Shown here in pieces: positions 7,455-16,350 of a stretch of DNA of 64,000 bases. A program made the translations under genes and the position numbers. The notes under the pieces were generated by a model. The model was not told the origin of the DNA. It made no database searches and was given only the letters and a program-made list of their open reading frames with translations. Origin of the DNA: Marinilabiliales bacterium (GTDB lineage Bacteria; Bacteroidota; Bacteroidia; Bacteroidales; SZUA-534); NCBI GenBank assembly GCA_003512955.1, contig DOTG01000003.1:1-64000 (forward strand), given 5' to 3'. Numbering within the stretch: position 1 is the stretch's first letter; each line of letters begins with the position of its first letter.

Positions 7455-8714
7455 TTAAAAAGTGTACCGGGCCGAGAACTGCAACCTGTGGTTGCTAACT
7501 GCATCATCCGTAGTTAAAGCTTCATATTTGTGATCCGTGGTGTTCAAATCCATATAAACGGCAGAGGTTAACATGTATTCAAGTCCTAATTCAATCTTGC
7601 CCGAAGTGTATGAAACCCTTGGCGAAATCCGGTACATACTTTCAATATTCCCCCCCAAGGTATAGCCATAGTCGTAATATTCATTGGTGCTTGCACCCAG
7701 GTTTGATGTATATCCGCCAAATAAGCCAAACGTAAGCGCATCAAGTTTATAAATACCCTCGCCCCAGATAGCTAATGTGTTAATGTTTGAATAGGAGAAA
7801 TCATCTACCAAAGCCGAATCTTGTGAAGCGCCATAACCACCAAGCATGACATAGGACGTCAGGTTTTGTCCGTACATTCCATAAAGTTTTAAGGTAAGGT
7901 TATCCATCTTGATTTTGCCAAAGCCAACTACATCAAAACTTCCAATCGTTTCGTTGGTGATAATTTTATCCACGGTTGTTAAACGCGGTTTCAGTAATTT
8001 GTACCCAGCCACAATGCCTGCTGTAAATAAATCGGTTTTATATTTCAGCGAACCATGAAGATCAGGCATCACCGCATTTTTTTGTGCATCAATAGGGCCT
8101 TTGCTTACAAAATCGTAATGCGATAGGGCAGCAACAGCAATTTCAACAGCATCGGTAATTTTGTACGAAGCTTTAATTTGTGCCGACCGGTTTAGCGGAT
8201 TAAAAGGCAAAGCCGAACCAAAGCTCAATACTTCAGGATAACATTCAGGTAAAAATACGGGGTGCCAGTATTGCCCCATAAGGAGTTGTGTTTTACCCCA
8301 ATCCAGGTTCATAAACATATGGCGTAATACCGGCGTTTGGGTAAAATCAACAACATCGCCCGACTTGGTTGTAAAAGCTTTGCCAAGAAAATCAACCTCG
8401 GCCAAACCACTCACTTTAGCTCCAAAGGCATCCGGACCCGAAAGCCTTGCCCGGAACTTCGATTCTGACGAGATCATAGTAAATTGCCCATGCTCGTTGA
8501 TGTCATTCCCATTGACATCTAACTTCTGCCTATTAGGAAAAATGTACACATCCCCATTCCGGGTTGAAGTCGATTCGTAAGAATCAAAGTAGGATTCAAA
8601 ACGGATATGCCCCGAAAATTTAATCAAAGGTTCTTTCTTTTCTTCTTGATTTTCTTGTGAATAGGCAATTCCATGGAACAATAGAACCATAAAAAGCGGG
8701 TAAAGTTTTTTCAT
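7455..8714 (-). CDS. Outer-membrane beta-barrel (porin-like) protein
   Basis: A 419-residue protein with a signal peptide (MKKLYPLFMVLLFHGIAYS, then QENQ). The mature chain alternates polar and hydrophobic residues, with many aromatic-bounded beta strands and a terminal phenylalanine (FSARYTF), the signature of an outer-membrane barrel. The early part (KFSGHIRFESYFDSYES) and FMNLDWGKTQLLMGQYWHPV resemble DcaP-like and related Bacteroidota porins, but I would not name a substrate. It lies 57 bases upstream of the chemoreceptor gene on the same strand; cotranscription is possible but there is no functional reason to expect it. It is preceded by a 309-base divergent promoter region. Confidence 0.75.
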   Translation of the reverse strand: MKKLYPLFMVLLFHGIAYSQENQEEKKEPLIKFSGHIRFESYFDSYESTSTRNGDVYIFPNRQKLDVNGNDINEHGQFTMISSESKFRARLSGPDAFGAKVSGLAEVDFLGKAFTTKSGDVVDFTQTPVLRHMFMNLDWGKTQLLMGQYWHPVFLPECYPEVLSFGSALPFNPLNRSAQIKASYKITDAVEIAVAALSHYDFVSKGPIDAQKNAVMPDLHGSLKYKTDLFTAGIVAGYKLLKPRLTTVDKIITNETIGSFDVVGFGKIKMDNLTLKLYGMYGQNLTSYVMLGGYGASQDSALVDDFSYSNINTLAIWGEGIYKLDALTFGLFGGYTSNLGASTNEYYDYGYTLGGNIESMYRISPRVSYTSGKIELGLEYMLTSAVYMDLNTTDHKYEALTTDDAVSNHRLQFSARYTF

Positions 8715-9023
8715 ATATCATCTATTATTTAGTTTATTAAAATGTAAAGCTATCATTATGTAGTACATCTTAAAGTAACATTTGATACAATATTATACCC
8801 TTGTGAGAAAAATTTAATATTTATATAACAAATATTTAGCAAAATGTTTTCTTTTTCTTATTGATTTCATGGAACATATGGCTGCAACACGGCTTGAGTC
8901 TTTTGAATTCGGACTCCTCAAAAAAAAGACTTGTTTTAAAATATGTTTTTAACAATCAATAAACCAAGTTCGAACTACGAATTGTTTTAATTTTGCGCAG
9001 TTTTAATTACTCAGTTCTACCTT
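8715..9023. other. Divergent promoter region
   Basis: An AT-rich intergenic stretch between the divergent porin-like and YitT genes. It should contain both promoters; the only motif I can point to is TAATTTTG at 8988-8995, a -7 match for the YitT gene. I see no ORF or RNA gene here. Confidence 0.5.
8988..8995 (+). promoter_or_regulatory. -7 box for the YitT-family gene
   Basis: TAATTTTG matches TAnnTTTG and ends 28 bases before the ATG at 9024, a typical short leader. No clear -33 TTTG was found. Confidence 0.4.
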
Positions 9024-9953
9024 ATGGCATTTTTACAAAACGAAAAACCGTTCACGAAGCATTGGTATCTAACCTGGAGTCTGATAATTCTTGGAGCCTT
9101 TATTATGGCGGCAGGTTTTGTGTTATTTATCAATCCATACAACATAGTCCCCGGTGGAGTTTATGGCATATCCATCGTGGTTCACTACCTCACAAAAGGG
9201 ATGCTTGAATTTTGGCCCGATGGGATACCCATTGGTCTGTTTGGTTTGATTTTGAACATTCCGCTTACCATTTTAGGAATAAAAATATTGGGACCAAGGT
9301 TTGGCATAAAAACCGTGATTGGTTTTTTCCTGACATCGGCCTTTATGGACGTGCTTACCTATTTTATTGGCGAGAACGATCCCTTGGGATTGAAAGATGA
9401 ATTGTTGTTGTCGTGTGTTTTTGGTGCGGTATTAATTGGAATTGGGTTGGGGCTCATTTTCAAGTCGAGGGCTACCTCTGGCGGTTCCGATATTATTGCC
9501 ATGATATTTGCCAAATATACCAAAATGCCTGTGGGGCAGTTGCTCATCTATGTAGATTCTTCCATCGTGTTAATAGCTTTGGTGGTTTTAAAAGATTGGA
9601 AAATCCCTTTGTATTCCTGGTTGGTTATCTACATCACCGGAAAAGTGATTGATATGGTTATTGAAGGAGCAAACTATAATAAAATGCTCTTCATCATTTC
9701 CGACAAACATGAAGAAATCCGATTGAAAATTTTGAATGATCTTGAACGGGGAGGAACCTATTTTACGGGGGAAGGAATGTACAAAAACGATCCTAAAAAG
9801 ATTATCTATACCGTGGTTAGCCGCCGTGAGATGTCAATCTTGATGGATTTTATCCATCAGGTCGATCCAAAAGCTTTTTTAACGGTGGTTGATGCCAAAG
9901 AGATTCTGGGCGAAGGATTTAAATCCTTGGAAGAAAAGATAGAGCAAGTATAA
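9024..9953 (+). CDS. YitT family membrane protein (DUF161/DUF2179)
   Basis: A 309-residue integral membrane protein. The first two thirds hold about five or six transmembrane helices with conserved glycine-rich motifs (FINPYNIVPGGVYGISIV, RATSGGSDIIAMI), the YitT_membrane domain. The last 90 residues form the soluble DUF2179 domain (GTYFTGEGMYKNDPKKIIYT, then VDPKAFLTVVDAKEILGEGF). The family is widespread; its transport substrate, if any, is not established. The ATG at 9024 follows a -7 box by 28 bases. It stands alone, with no partner suggesting a pathway. Confidence 0.88.
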   Translation: MAFLQNEKPFTKHWYLTWSLIILGAFIMAAGFVLFINPYNIVPGGVYGISIVVHYLTKGMLEFWPDGIPIGLFGLILNIPLTILGIKILGPRFGIKTVIGFFLTSAFMDVLTYFIGENDPLGLKDELLLSCVFGAVLIGIGLGLIFKSRATSGGSDIIAMIFAKYTKMPVGQLLIYVDSSIVLIALVVLKDWKIPLYSWLVIYITGKVIDMVIEGANYNKMLFIISDKHEEIRLKILNDLERGGTYFTGEGMYKNDPKKIIYTVVSRREMSILMDFIHQVDPKAFLTVVDAKEILGEGFKSLEEKIEQV

Positions 9954-10143
9954 CTTCAACCTTTTCAAGGAAGTAACATCAAGGTTTATTTGAACTTTAA
10001 ATGCCAGGTTACCCTGCACCTTTAAACCATTAATAGCTCCCCTGCGGGAATCATGCTATGGTCTAAAGATAATTCGCACCTATCCGGTGACACCTTACCT
10101 CAAATTTAACTAACTTTACTCCTGTTCGTTAAATTTACAAGGT

Positions 10144-10557
10144 ATGAAAACACTATTGACCGTTGCCTCCTGTTTGTTGGTTTTTACACAACTTTTGGTG
10201 GCACAAGAAAAAATCGCCACAAAAGATTTGCTTATACAGCCAGCAGCCACCGAAGAACCCGATTCTTTATCGTATGAAATTACCATTATTGATCCAGGGT
10301 TCGATTTGTGGTTACATTCCGTCGCAAAACCTATAAGCTATTACTCCCAAATATATCTCGAAAACTGGAACCGACAGTATGTAGCCGAATGGAACTACCG
10401 GTATACAGGTGGCCGCGACATGGATGTGATTGAATGTATGATTGATTACGATCCCAACACCGATTATGGGCTTGAGTTGAATTACCAGTTGTACGAGTAT
10501 TTCCAATATGTTGAAAGCGAGCACCATCTGCAATTGTTACCTAGGGCCGGCAGGTAA
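10144..10557 (+). CDS. Secreted DUF6146-like protein
   Basis: A 137-residue protein with an N-terminal signal peptide (ends near TQLLVAQ). The core, YEITIIDPGFDLWLHSVAKP, followed by YYSQIYLENWNRQYVAEWNYR, matches what I recall of the Bacteroidota-restricted family DUF6146; its function is unknown. It is rich in tyrosine and tryptophan and should be periplasmic. The gene is monocistronic, followed by a classic terminator at 10660-10691. Upstream is a 190-base spacer without a recognisable feature. Confidence 0.7.
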   Translation: MKTLLTVASCLLVFTQLLVAQEKIATKDLLIQPAATEEPDSLSYEITIIDPGFDLWLHSVAKPISYYSQIYLENWNRQYVAEWNYRYTGGRDMDVIECMIDYDPNTDYGLELNYQLYEYFQYVESEHHLQLLPRAGR

Positions 10558-10659
10558 TCCTCAGCCTGTGGATGAACCAAAATACCCCATGCTGAATGCA
10601 GAATAATGAATTTCGAAGGATTTCCCTTTCCTGTGATTGACATTGGTTGCCCTGATTGT

Positions 10660-10691
10660 GCCCAAAAAACTGTTTGGGCCCTATTTTTTAT
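10660..10691 (+). terminator. Intrinsic terminator
   Basis: GCCCAAA and TTTGGGC (10660-10666 and 10673-10679) enclose a 6-base loop and are followed by CCTATTTTTTAT. It ends the transcript of the 10144-10557 gene. Confidence 0.8.
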
Positions 10692-10815
10692 AAATTAAAT
10701 AAAAGTATTTCTTTATTGAATTATAAAATGTTCAATACAGGGCAGAAAATATTAAAAACCATTAGAATAAAAGAAAATTACAAAAACAAACAAATAACTT
10801 TTAAAAAACCTCAAC

Positions 10816-11202
10816 ATGCACATACACCACATAGCCCTTTGGACTGCTGATTTGGAAAGGCTCCTTGGCTTTTATTCAAGATTTTTTCATTGCCATGTTT
10901 CCAAACGGTATAATAATCCCAAAAAACAGTTTTCATCCTATTTCCTATCTTTTCCAAAAGGCGCCAGCATTGAAATTATGCAGCAGGCCGATATTACCGA
11001 ACCTTTAAATCATGAAAGAATTGGCTTGGCACATTTTTCTATTAGTGTGGGTTCTAAAGAACAGGTAGATGCCTTTACAAAAATGTTGGAGGATGAAGGG
11101 GTCCGCATACACAGCTACCCCAGAACCACCGGCGACGGTTATTATGAAAGTGTGATTCTGGATCCCGATGGCAATAAAATTGAGTTAACAACCGGTTCTT
11201 AA
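10816..11202 (+). CDS. VOC (glyoxalase I-like) family protein
   Basis: A 128-residue protein of the vicinal-oxygen-chelate superfamily. It opens with HHIALWTADLERLLGFYSRF, the usual first beta-alpha-beta unit, and the second half repeats the fold (LAHFSISVGSKEQVDAF, ending SVILDPDGNKIELTT). The metal positions are visible: His near the N-terminus, Glu in ASIEIM, His in LAHFS and Glu in GNKIEL. This set resembles glyoxalase I, but members also act as dioxygenases, epimerases or resistance proteins, so the substrate is left open. The start is the first ATG consistent with the fold. It converges with pabB. Confidence 0.82.
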   Translation: MHIHHIALWTADLERLLGFYSRFFHCHVSKRYNNPKKQFSSYFLSFPKGASIEIMQQADITEPLNHERIGLAHFSISVGSKEQVDAFTKMLEDEGVRIHSYPRTTGDGYYESVILDPDGNKIELTTGS

Positions 11203-11316
11203 GAAGGCGTGGCCAATAATGTGGATTTATCATTTTTCTATGTGACACCCCTTCTAAATTGGATGATTTTATTTCAAAAAATGATATTCATGGGTTTAGT
11301 TATTTCCCAATCCGGC

Positions 11317-12294
11317 CTACACAAAAGGCAGATATACCTTTTGAACCATCTCGGCGTATTCACTTTCGGCCTGGCTATTGACCGTGATACCCCCGCCGCT
11401 TTTAAAGAATAACTTCCCATCTTTTTCTTCCACAAACCGGATAAGAACACCGCTATCGAAATCTTGTCCATCGAAAAGACCTACAATTCCAGTGTAAAAA
11501 CCCCGTTGATGGGTTTCTGCCCCCAGGATAATTTCCATAGTTTTTTCTTTAGGTGCCCCACTGATACTGCCTGCGGGCAATAGTTCAAACAAAATAGAAC
11601 CCAACATATCAAGATAATCCAACGGAAGCTTCCCGCTAATCTGGCTACTGACCTGCAACAACTGTCCGGAGTTGGTATCCAGCGTATCAATATACCGATA
11701 CTTATCTACCTTGACATCGGTAGCAATACGGCTCAAATCGTTGCGGATTAAATCCACGATGGTGGCGTGCTCAGCAGATTCTTTTTTGTCTGCCAAAATG
11801 AGTTCTGCAGCCTGAGGTACCTGCGCATCAATGGTCCCTTTCATCGGGAAACTGTAAATCCTCCCCTCGTTTATTTGTACAAAAATTTCGGGGCTAAACA
11901 CCACAAAAGCATCTTTTACAAACAAACGGTATTTGGCCTGGCTCTTAAAAAAAATCTCCTGAAGGTTAAGATTACACCCGATGGGCGTGGTACAGGTCAG
12001 GTTGGTTAAATAGGAATCGCCCCGCCGTAAATGGTTCATCACTTTGTCAAACGACAGTTTGTAAGCATCGAACGAAATAGGTGTTTTATTAAAATGGTGA
12101 AGATTTGTCAACCCGTTGTACATACCGGGTAGCACGTTACTTTTACCATGAATGGAATAGAGCACCTCCTTTGGGTTCATTTCTGCAAGAGGCCATAAGC
12201 GTGTCTCCTGCCCCAAAAAGTCGGTGATGCACAAAAAGGGAACCCGTTGGGCTGCCAAGCGGTTTATGGCTTCAATAGCTTCTGTTCGATTCAT
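11317..12294 (-). CDS. pabB: Aminodeoxychorismate synthase component I
   Basis: This 325-residue enzyme aminates chorismate to 4-amino-4-deoxychorismate for folate synthesis, using ammonia from the PabA glutaminase. The chorismate-binding core is complete: RRGDSYLTNLT, the PMKGT motif, EHATIVDLIRNDLSRI, LLPAGSISGAPKEKT and RGFYTGIVG. The lysine in PMKGT is the diagnostic PabB nucleophile; TrpE has alanine there, so this is PabB, not anthranilate synthase. It is short because the non-catalytic N-terminal portion is reduced. Unusually, the glutaminase partner (12691-13269) is divergent, not cotranscribed. No pabC is visible nearby. Confidence 0.9.
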   Translation of the reverse strand: MNRTEAIEAINRLAAQRVPFLCITDFLGQETRLWPLAEMNPKEVLYSIHGKSNVLPGMYNGLTNLHHFNKTPISFDAYKLSFDKVMNHLRRGDSYLTNLTCTTPIGCNLNLQEIFFKSQAKYRLFVKDAFVVFSPEIFVQINEGRIYSFPMKGTIDAQVPQAAELILADKKESAEHATIVDLIRNDLSRIATDVKVDKYRYIDTLDTNSGQLLQVSSQISGKLPLDYLDMLGSILFELLPAGSISGAPKEKTMEIILGAETHQRGFYTGIVGLFDGQDFDSGVLIRFVEEKDGKLFFKSGGGITVNSQAESEYAEMVQKVYLPFV

Positions 12295-12329
12295 TCCAAA
12301 GTGTGAATTTTCGGTGTATTTATATTAAT

Positions 12330-12355
12330 AATAGTTCGTTAAATTTTTATAAGTA
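12330..12355 (+). repeat. AT-rich 26-mer repeat, copy 2
   Basis: Identical to 131-156 except for one base (AATAGTTCG instead of AATAGTTTG). It lies just upstream of the pabB start codon on the opposite strand. Confidence 0.55.
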
Positions 12356-12624
12356 AAATGATAATCTGTTATATGTATAAAGTATAAACAAAAACATTTA
12401 GTGATGATTTCCAATAAGATATGTTTTGTCTTATGTCTAAAAATCTACCGATCTAATGTATTAAATGATGCCACAAAAATACAATATTGAACCCGGTAAC
12501 TCAACATCCTGTGCTAAATACTGAACGCCTTATATGAGATAGAAGAAAAAGAAAATCCTCCTGAATATTGCACAGACAAGGTATGCCTTGTCTCAACTGC
12601 ACCAAATGAGATATTCTTTTCTTC

Positions 12625-12651
12625 ATACTTTATACTGACTACTTGATACTT
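12625..12651 (-). repeat. AGTATCAAGTAGTCAGTAT repeat, copy 1
   Basis: Read on the minus strand it shares an 18/19-base match (TCAAGTAGTCAGTATMAAG) with 57399-57417. It is built of degenerate AAGTAT/AAGTAGT units and looks like an intergenic simple-repeat family. Confidence 0.5.
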
Positions 12652-12690
12652 CCTATCTAAACTAATTGTGGTATTTTTACAAAAAAAAGG

Positions 12691-13269
12691 ATGCTCCGGA
12701 TTCTTATTCTCGATAATCACGATTCTTTTACCTATAACCTGGTGGAAATGCTCCGCCAAACGCATCATTGCATGCCTGAAGTGGTACTCTTGGATGATTG
12801 GGAATCGGTTCACTGTCCCGATTTTCATGGGGTTGTTATTTCTCCGGGTCCCGGGCTGCCCAGCGAAAAACATAAATTGAAACAAGCCATTGAAAAATTT
12901 TCCGGTAAAATTCCCATGTTAGGCGTTTGTCTTGGGCATCAGGCAATAGCCCAACACTTTGGGGCAATACTCGTTCAGTTAGATTCCATCAAACATGGCG
13001 AACCGAGCAGCATCCGGATAGATGCTGCCCATTTGTTGTTCCACGGCTTGCCCCCGGTTATTGATGTAGGCCGGTATCATTCCTGGGCCGTTTCAAATGA
13101 GAATTTTCCAGAATGCCTGCAAGTCACTTCCAGAACCTGCGATGGGATTATCATGAGCTTTTGCCATAAAACCCTTGCCATTCATGGAGTGCAGTTTCAT
13201 CCGGAATCTATATTAACTCCCCACGGGAAACAAATTATTGAAAATTGGCTGAATCTTTGCCAACCCTAA
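12691..13269 (+). CDS. pabA: Glutamine amidotransferase, aminodeoxychorismate synthase component II
   Basis: A 192-residue class I glutamine amidotransferase that supplies ammonia to PabB. The catalytic triad is present: Cys80 in GVCLGHQAI, His170 and Glu172 in VQFHPES; the oxyanion motif SPGPG is at 51-55. PabA and TrpG are nearly indistinguishable by sequence, and many bacteria share one subunit between both enzymes. The nearby divergent pabB and the lack of other trp genes favour the folate role. The ATG at 12691 gives the family's usual start (MLRILILDNHDSFTYNL). Confidence 0.88.
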   Translation: MLRILILDNHDSFTYNLVEMLRQTHHCMPEVVLLDDWESVHCPDFHGVVISPGPGLPSEKHKLKQAIEKFSGKIPMLGVCLGHQAIAQHFGAILVQLDSIKHGEPSSIRIDAAHLLFHGLPPVIDVGRYHSWAVSNENFPECLQVTSRTCDGIIMSFCHKTLAIHGVQFHPESILTPHGKQIIENWLNLCQP

Positions 13270-13311
13270 AAAGTCTTCGAAATAAAGATGTCAACATTTA
13301 ATGGTTTTGAT

Positions 13312-13319
13312 TAATTTCG
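13312..13319 (+). promoter_or_regulatory. -7-like box for the DUF4293 gene
   Basis: TAATTTCG resembles the TAnnTTTG box and lies 17 bases before the ATG at 13337. An ATG at 13301 would fall upstream of it. Confidence 0.35.
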
Positions 13320-13336
13320 CAGCAAAATTATCACGT

Positions 13337-13780
13337 ATGATACAACGGATTCAAAGTATTTATTTATTGACTGCGGCTCTTGTAACTGTTGCAATATATT
13401 GGTTTCCTTTGGCTACCTTCGATACCTACATCGTGTATGCCTGCCATATCGAAAAACCTGAAAATGCCCAAGCACTCCTATCAATGGTTCCTTTGGCAGC
13501 GTTTCCTTTAGTGGGAACCCTTTTGGCCATCTTTTCCATTTTTAAGTTTAAGAACCGCATGCTGCAATTGAAGCTAAACCGGCTCAACATGCTTGTATTG
13601 TTAACATCAATGGCTATAGAAGCTGTTTTGTATTTCCGCATCGAAACCTTGGTGCCTGCACAAGGGAAACCCGGCTTTGCTTCCATACTTCCGTTGGTTG
13701 CCATTTGTTTTATTTGGCTGGCCAACCGTGGCATTAAACACGATGAACGTTTGGTCCGTTCTGCCGATAGAATCCGATAA
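13337..13780 (+). CDS. DUF4293 membrane protein
   Basis: A 147-residue protein with four predicted transmembrane helices, beginning MIQRIQSIYLLTAAL, the hallmark start of DUF4293, a Bacteroidota family of unknown function. The conserved N-terminus decides the start at 13337; a longer in-frame ATG at 13301 would precede the promoter-like box. The helices lie near residues 7-25, 48-70, 80-100 and 110-125, with a basic C-terminus (KHDERLVRSADRIR). It heads a probable operon with the lipoprotein at 13813 (32-base gap) and the TPR protein at 14434. In other Bacteroidota DUF4293 genes often lie near rho, which is not seen here. Confidence 0.88.
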   Translation: MIQRIQSIYLLTAALVTVAIYWFPLATFDTYIVYACHIEKPENAQALLSMVPLAAFPLVGTLLAIFSIFKFKNRMLQLKLNRLNMLVLLTSMAIEAVLYFRIETLVPAQGKPGFASILPLVAICFIWLANRGIKHDERLVRSADRIR

Positions 13781-13812
13781 GTATATACATTTAAAAGTAG
13801 TTATTAAAGAAT

Positions 13813-14421
13813 ATGAAATCATTGTCTGTTATAGTTTTATTGGTTGCATTCAGTTTGGTGAGTTGCCACAGTGTGAAACATGAAGCGCTTAAACAAATGG
13901 ATCAATTGTCCCAGCAACTCGATTCAATAAATAATGTTTATACCAAAATTGATTGGAACCAGTGGGAAGAATTTAACAAAAAAATCAATGATGACATTAC
14001 GGATATAGCGGCCCTTGTTGAGGAGGCGGCCAAAATAGACCCTGATTACTTACAATATTATGGCCCCTACAGTACCGCGGGAAAAATACTTAACCGGATT
14101 TTCCGAAAAGGGAAAAAACAACTGACTGGGGAACTGGATTTCTCAATCAGGCAACTTGAAAACTTACGTAAGGATATAAAATCGGGGATAATTGCAGATA
14201 CCGATTCCATTCAGATTTACATGAGCCAGGAATCCAAAGCCATCGAGGAATTGGTATTTAATATTTCAACCTTAGAGTCCACCTTGCAACAGCAAAAAGA
14301 GGCACATGACGCCACTCAGGAAAAAGTGAAGTTACTGATTGAAGAACTTAAAAAAGTCCGTCCCTCTGCTTTTGACAAATCGGCCGAAATAAAATACAAC
14401 GAGGACGAAGAACATGAGTAA
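13813..14421 (+). CDS. Predicted helical lipoprotein
   Basis: A 202-residue protein with a lipoprotein signal peptide: hydrophobic residues 5-17 and the lipobox LVSC (Cys18). The mature chain is almost entirely helical and charged, with heptad-like stretches at about 24-60 and 125-190, suggesting a coiled coil in the periplasm. I recognise no family. It lies between DUF4293 and a secreted TPR protein with gaps of 32 and 12 bases, so the three are probably cotranscribed and may act together in the envelope. Confidence 0.7.
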   Translation: MKSLSVIVLLVAFSLVSCHSVKHEALKQMDQLSQQLDSINNVYTKIDWNQWEEFNKKINDDITDIAALVEEAAKIDPDYLQYYGPYSTAGKILNRIFRKGKKQLTGELDFSIRQLENLRKDIKSGIIADTDSIQIYMSQESKAIEELVFNISTLESTLQQQKEAHDATQEKVKLLIEELKKVRPSAFDKSAEIKYNEDEEHE

Positions 14422-14433
14422 AAACCTTGACAC

Positions 14434-16281
14434 TTGAAAACTTCTTTTCATCTTACAGCTCTTGTCTGTCTCTTTTTATTGTTGTGCTCAACGTTTGGTC
14501 AATCGCAGAACCAATCCTCGGGTGCATCGGACTATCAAATAGCCATGCAGTTTTATAGGGATGGTGAGTTCCAAAAGGCCTCCGAATTGTTTCAGAAACT
14601 GTATTTAACCAACCGGACACAGACCTACTTTCAGTATTACCTGAATAGTTTGGTCAGCCTAAAGGAATTTGAAAAAGCGGAAGGCGTGCTGAAAGAACAA
14701 ATCAAAACCGACAAAAACGAACTAAGTTATTGGGTTGAACTGGGATATATCTATTCCTTGCAAAAGAACGAAAACAAAGCCAAAGCAAGTTACCAGGGAG
14801 CCATCAAAAAACTACGCCCCGATCAGAATCAAATCATCCGTTTGGCGAATGCCTTTAACTCAAAAAGGCTGTATCCATACACCGAGGAGACTTACCTTGA
14901 GGGGAAAAAATTGCTCAACGGAAACTATGGCTTCGAAATGGAGATGGCCCAACTTTATTATTACATGCGCGATTACGATAAGATGATCGGTTCCTACCTC
15001 GATATCTTAAAACTGAGCGATATGTATTTGCAAAGCGTTCAGAACCAGTTACAAAACGCGGTTTACAACGATATTGATAACAGCCTGAAGGAAAAACTGA
15101 AAGAGCACCTGCTGATCCGCATCAATCAATACCCGAACATTGTGGTTTACAGCGAACTATTAATATGGCTGTATATTCAGGATGAGGATTTGGAAGGGGC
15201 ATTCATTCAAGCCCGGGCCCTTGATTTACGGTTAAAAGAAAATGGTCAGCGATTGATCGCGTTAGCCCGTGTGGCAGCCGACAAAAACAACTTTGATATT
15301 GCCATGCAGGCCTATGATTATGTCATTCAGAAAGGCCGTTTTTTGGAGTTTTACTTTGCCGCGCGGGAAGAGATGCTTCAAGTAATGTACCTGCGCATTG
15401 TACAAGGTCTCGACAACCATCCGGATGATTATAAAAAACTGGAAAATGCTTTGATTACTGCCTTGCAGGAAATGGGAACCAACATGGAAACCGTAGATAT
15501 GGTGAAGAACCTGGCTCACCTGCAGGCGTTTTATCTGGGTAAAACAGCCAGTGCCCGGTTTCTGCTCGAAGAAGCTATTGCCATTCCCCGGTTGAGTTTT
15601 ACAAAATTAGGGGAATTGAAACTAGAGATGGCCGACATTTACCTGCTTGACGGTGAAGTATGGGATGCCACCTTTATTTATGCCCAAATTGAAGAAGATA
15701 ATAAAGAAAATCCTATCGGTTCCGAGGCCAAATACAGGAAATCGAGGTTGGCCTATTTTATTGGTGATTTTGAATGGGCCCGGGCGCAACTAGATGTACT
15801 CAAAGCGAGTACCTCAAAGCTTATTGCCAACGATGCCGCCGATTTAGCACTTTTTATTTACGAAAATACCGGCTGGGATACCGTAGAAACGGCTTTAGAA
15901 ACTTATGCCCGGGCCGACCTGCTTTTCTATCAGGCCAAAGATTCTTTAGCACTGTTGACACTCGACACGGTGTTATCTGCTTTCAAAGATCATGAATTAG
16001 CCGATGATGCCTGGCTTTTGAAGGGGAAAATATTACAAAAAAATCTAAAATACGGACAAGCCATCGAAGCTTACCAATTCATTGTTGATAATTTTGGCCA
16101 CGACATTTTAGCCGACAATGCCCTTTATGCCATGGCCGAAATTTATGAAAAACAGTTGCACAACAACGAAAAAGCCTTAGACCTGTACAAAAAAATAATG
16201 ATGGACTATCCTGATAGTATTTTCAAGATTGAATCAAGGAACCGTTTTAGAAAACTTAGAGGTGATAATCTGGCCAATTGA
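14434..16281 (+). CDS. Exported TPR-repeat protein
   Basis: A 615-residue protein with a signal peptide (about 1-24) followed by tetratricopeptide-like helical repeats through most of its length, clearest at 30-110 (YQIAMQFYRDGEFQKASELF, then LGYIYSLQKNENKAKASYQ) and 490-600 (KDSLALLTLDTVL, then KYGQAIEAYQFIVDNFG, then NEKALDLYKKIMMDYPDS). The last repeats resemble the YbgF/BamD-type outer-membrane TPR pattern. The signal peptide requires a TTG start at 14434, 12 bases after the lipoprotein stop; the first in-frame ATG would remove the signal. It is likely a periplasmic scaffold working with the two genes ahead of it. rnpB lies downstream on the other strand. Confidence 0.82.
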   Translation: MKTSFHLTALVCLFLLLCSTFGQSQNQSSGASDYQIAMQFYRDGEFQKASELFQKLYLTNRTQTYFQYYLNSLVSLKEFEKAEGVLKEQIKTDKNELSYWVELGYIYSLQKNENKAKASYQGAIKKLRPDQNQIIRLANAFNSKRLYPYTEETYLEGKKLLNGNYGFEMEMAQLYYYMRDYDKMIGSYLDILKLSDMYLQSVQNQLQNAVYNDIDNSLKEKLKEHLLIRINQYPNIVVYSELLIWLYIQDEDLEGAFIQARALDLRLKENGQRLIALARVAADKNNFDIAMQAYDYVIQKGRFLEFYFAAREEMLQVMYLRIVQGLDNHPDDYKKLENALITALQEMGTNMETVDMVKNLAHLQAFYLGKTASARFLLEEAIAIPRLSFTKLGELKLEMADIYLLDGEVWDATFIYAQIEEDNKENPIGSEAKYRKSRLAYFIGDFEWARAQLDVLKASTSKLIANDAADLALFIYENTGWDTVETALETYARADLLFYQAKDSLALLTLDTVLSAFKDHELADDAWLLKGKILQKNLKYGQAIEAYQFIVDNFGHDILADNALYAMAEIYEKQLHNNEKALDLYKKIMMDYPDSIFKIESRNRFRKLRGDNLAN

Positions 16282-16350
16282 AAACCGGGGTAAAAACAAA
16301 ATTTAAGTTAAAATTAGGGTTTTCAAAGTTTCCATTTAAAATGTAAAAAA

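Larger units (their letters stand above)
12295..12690. other. pabB-pabA divergent spacer
   Basis: A 396-base AT-rich spacer. It holds copy 2 of the AT-rich 26-mer (12330-12355), a perfect 7-bp hairpin GACAAGG-TATG-CCTTGTC (12575-12592), and a minus-strand AGTATCAAGTAGTCAGTAT repeat (12625-12651) shared with 57.4 kb. I see no gene in it. Promoters for both pab genes should lie here. Confidence 0.6.

Noticed and set aside
9954..10143. Possible small RNA or gene between the YitT gene and the DUF6146-like gene
   Set aside because: No frame, stable fold or promoter could be supported beyond short GGTGAC-like words.
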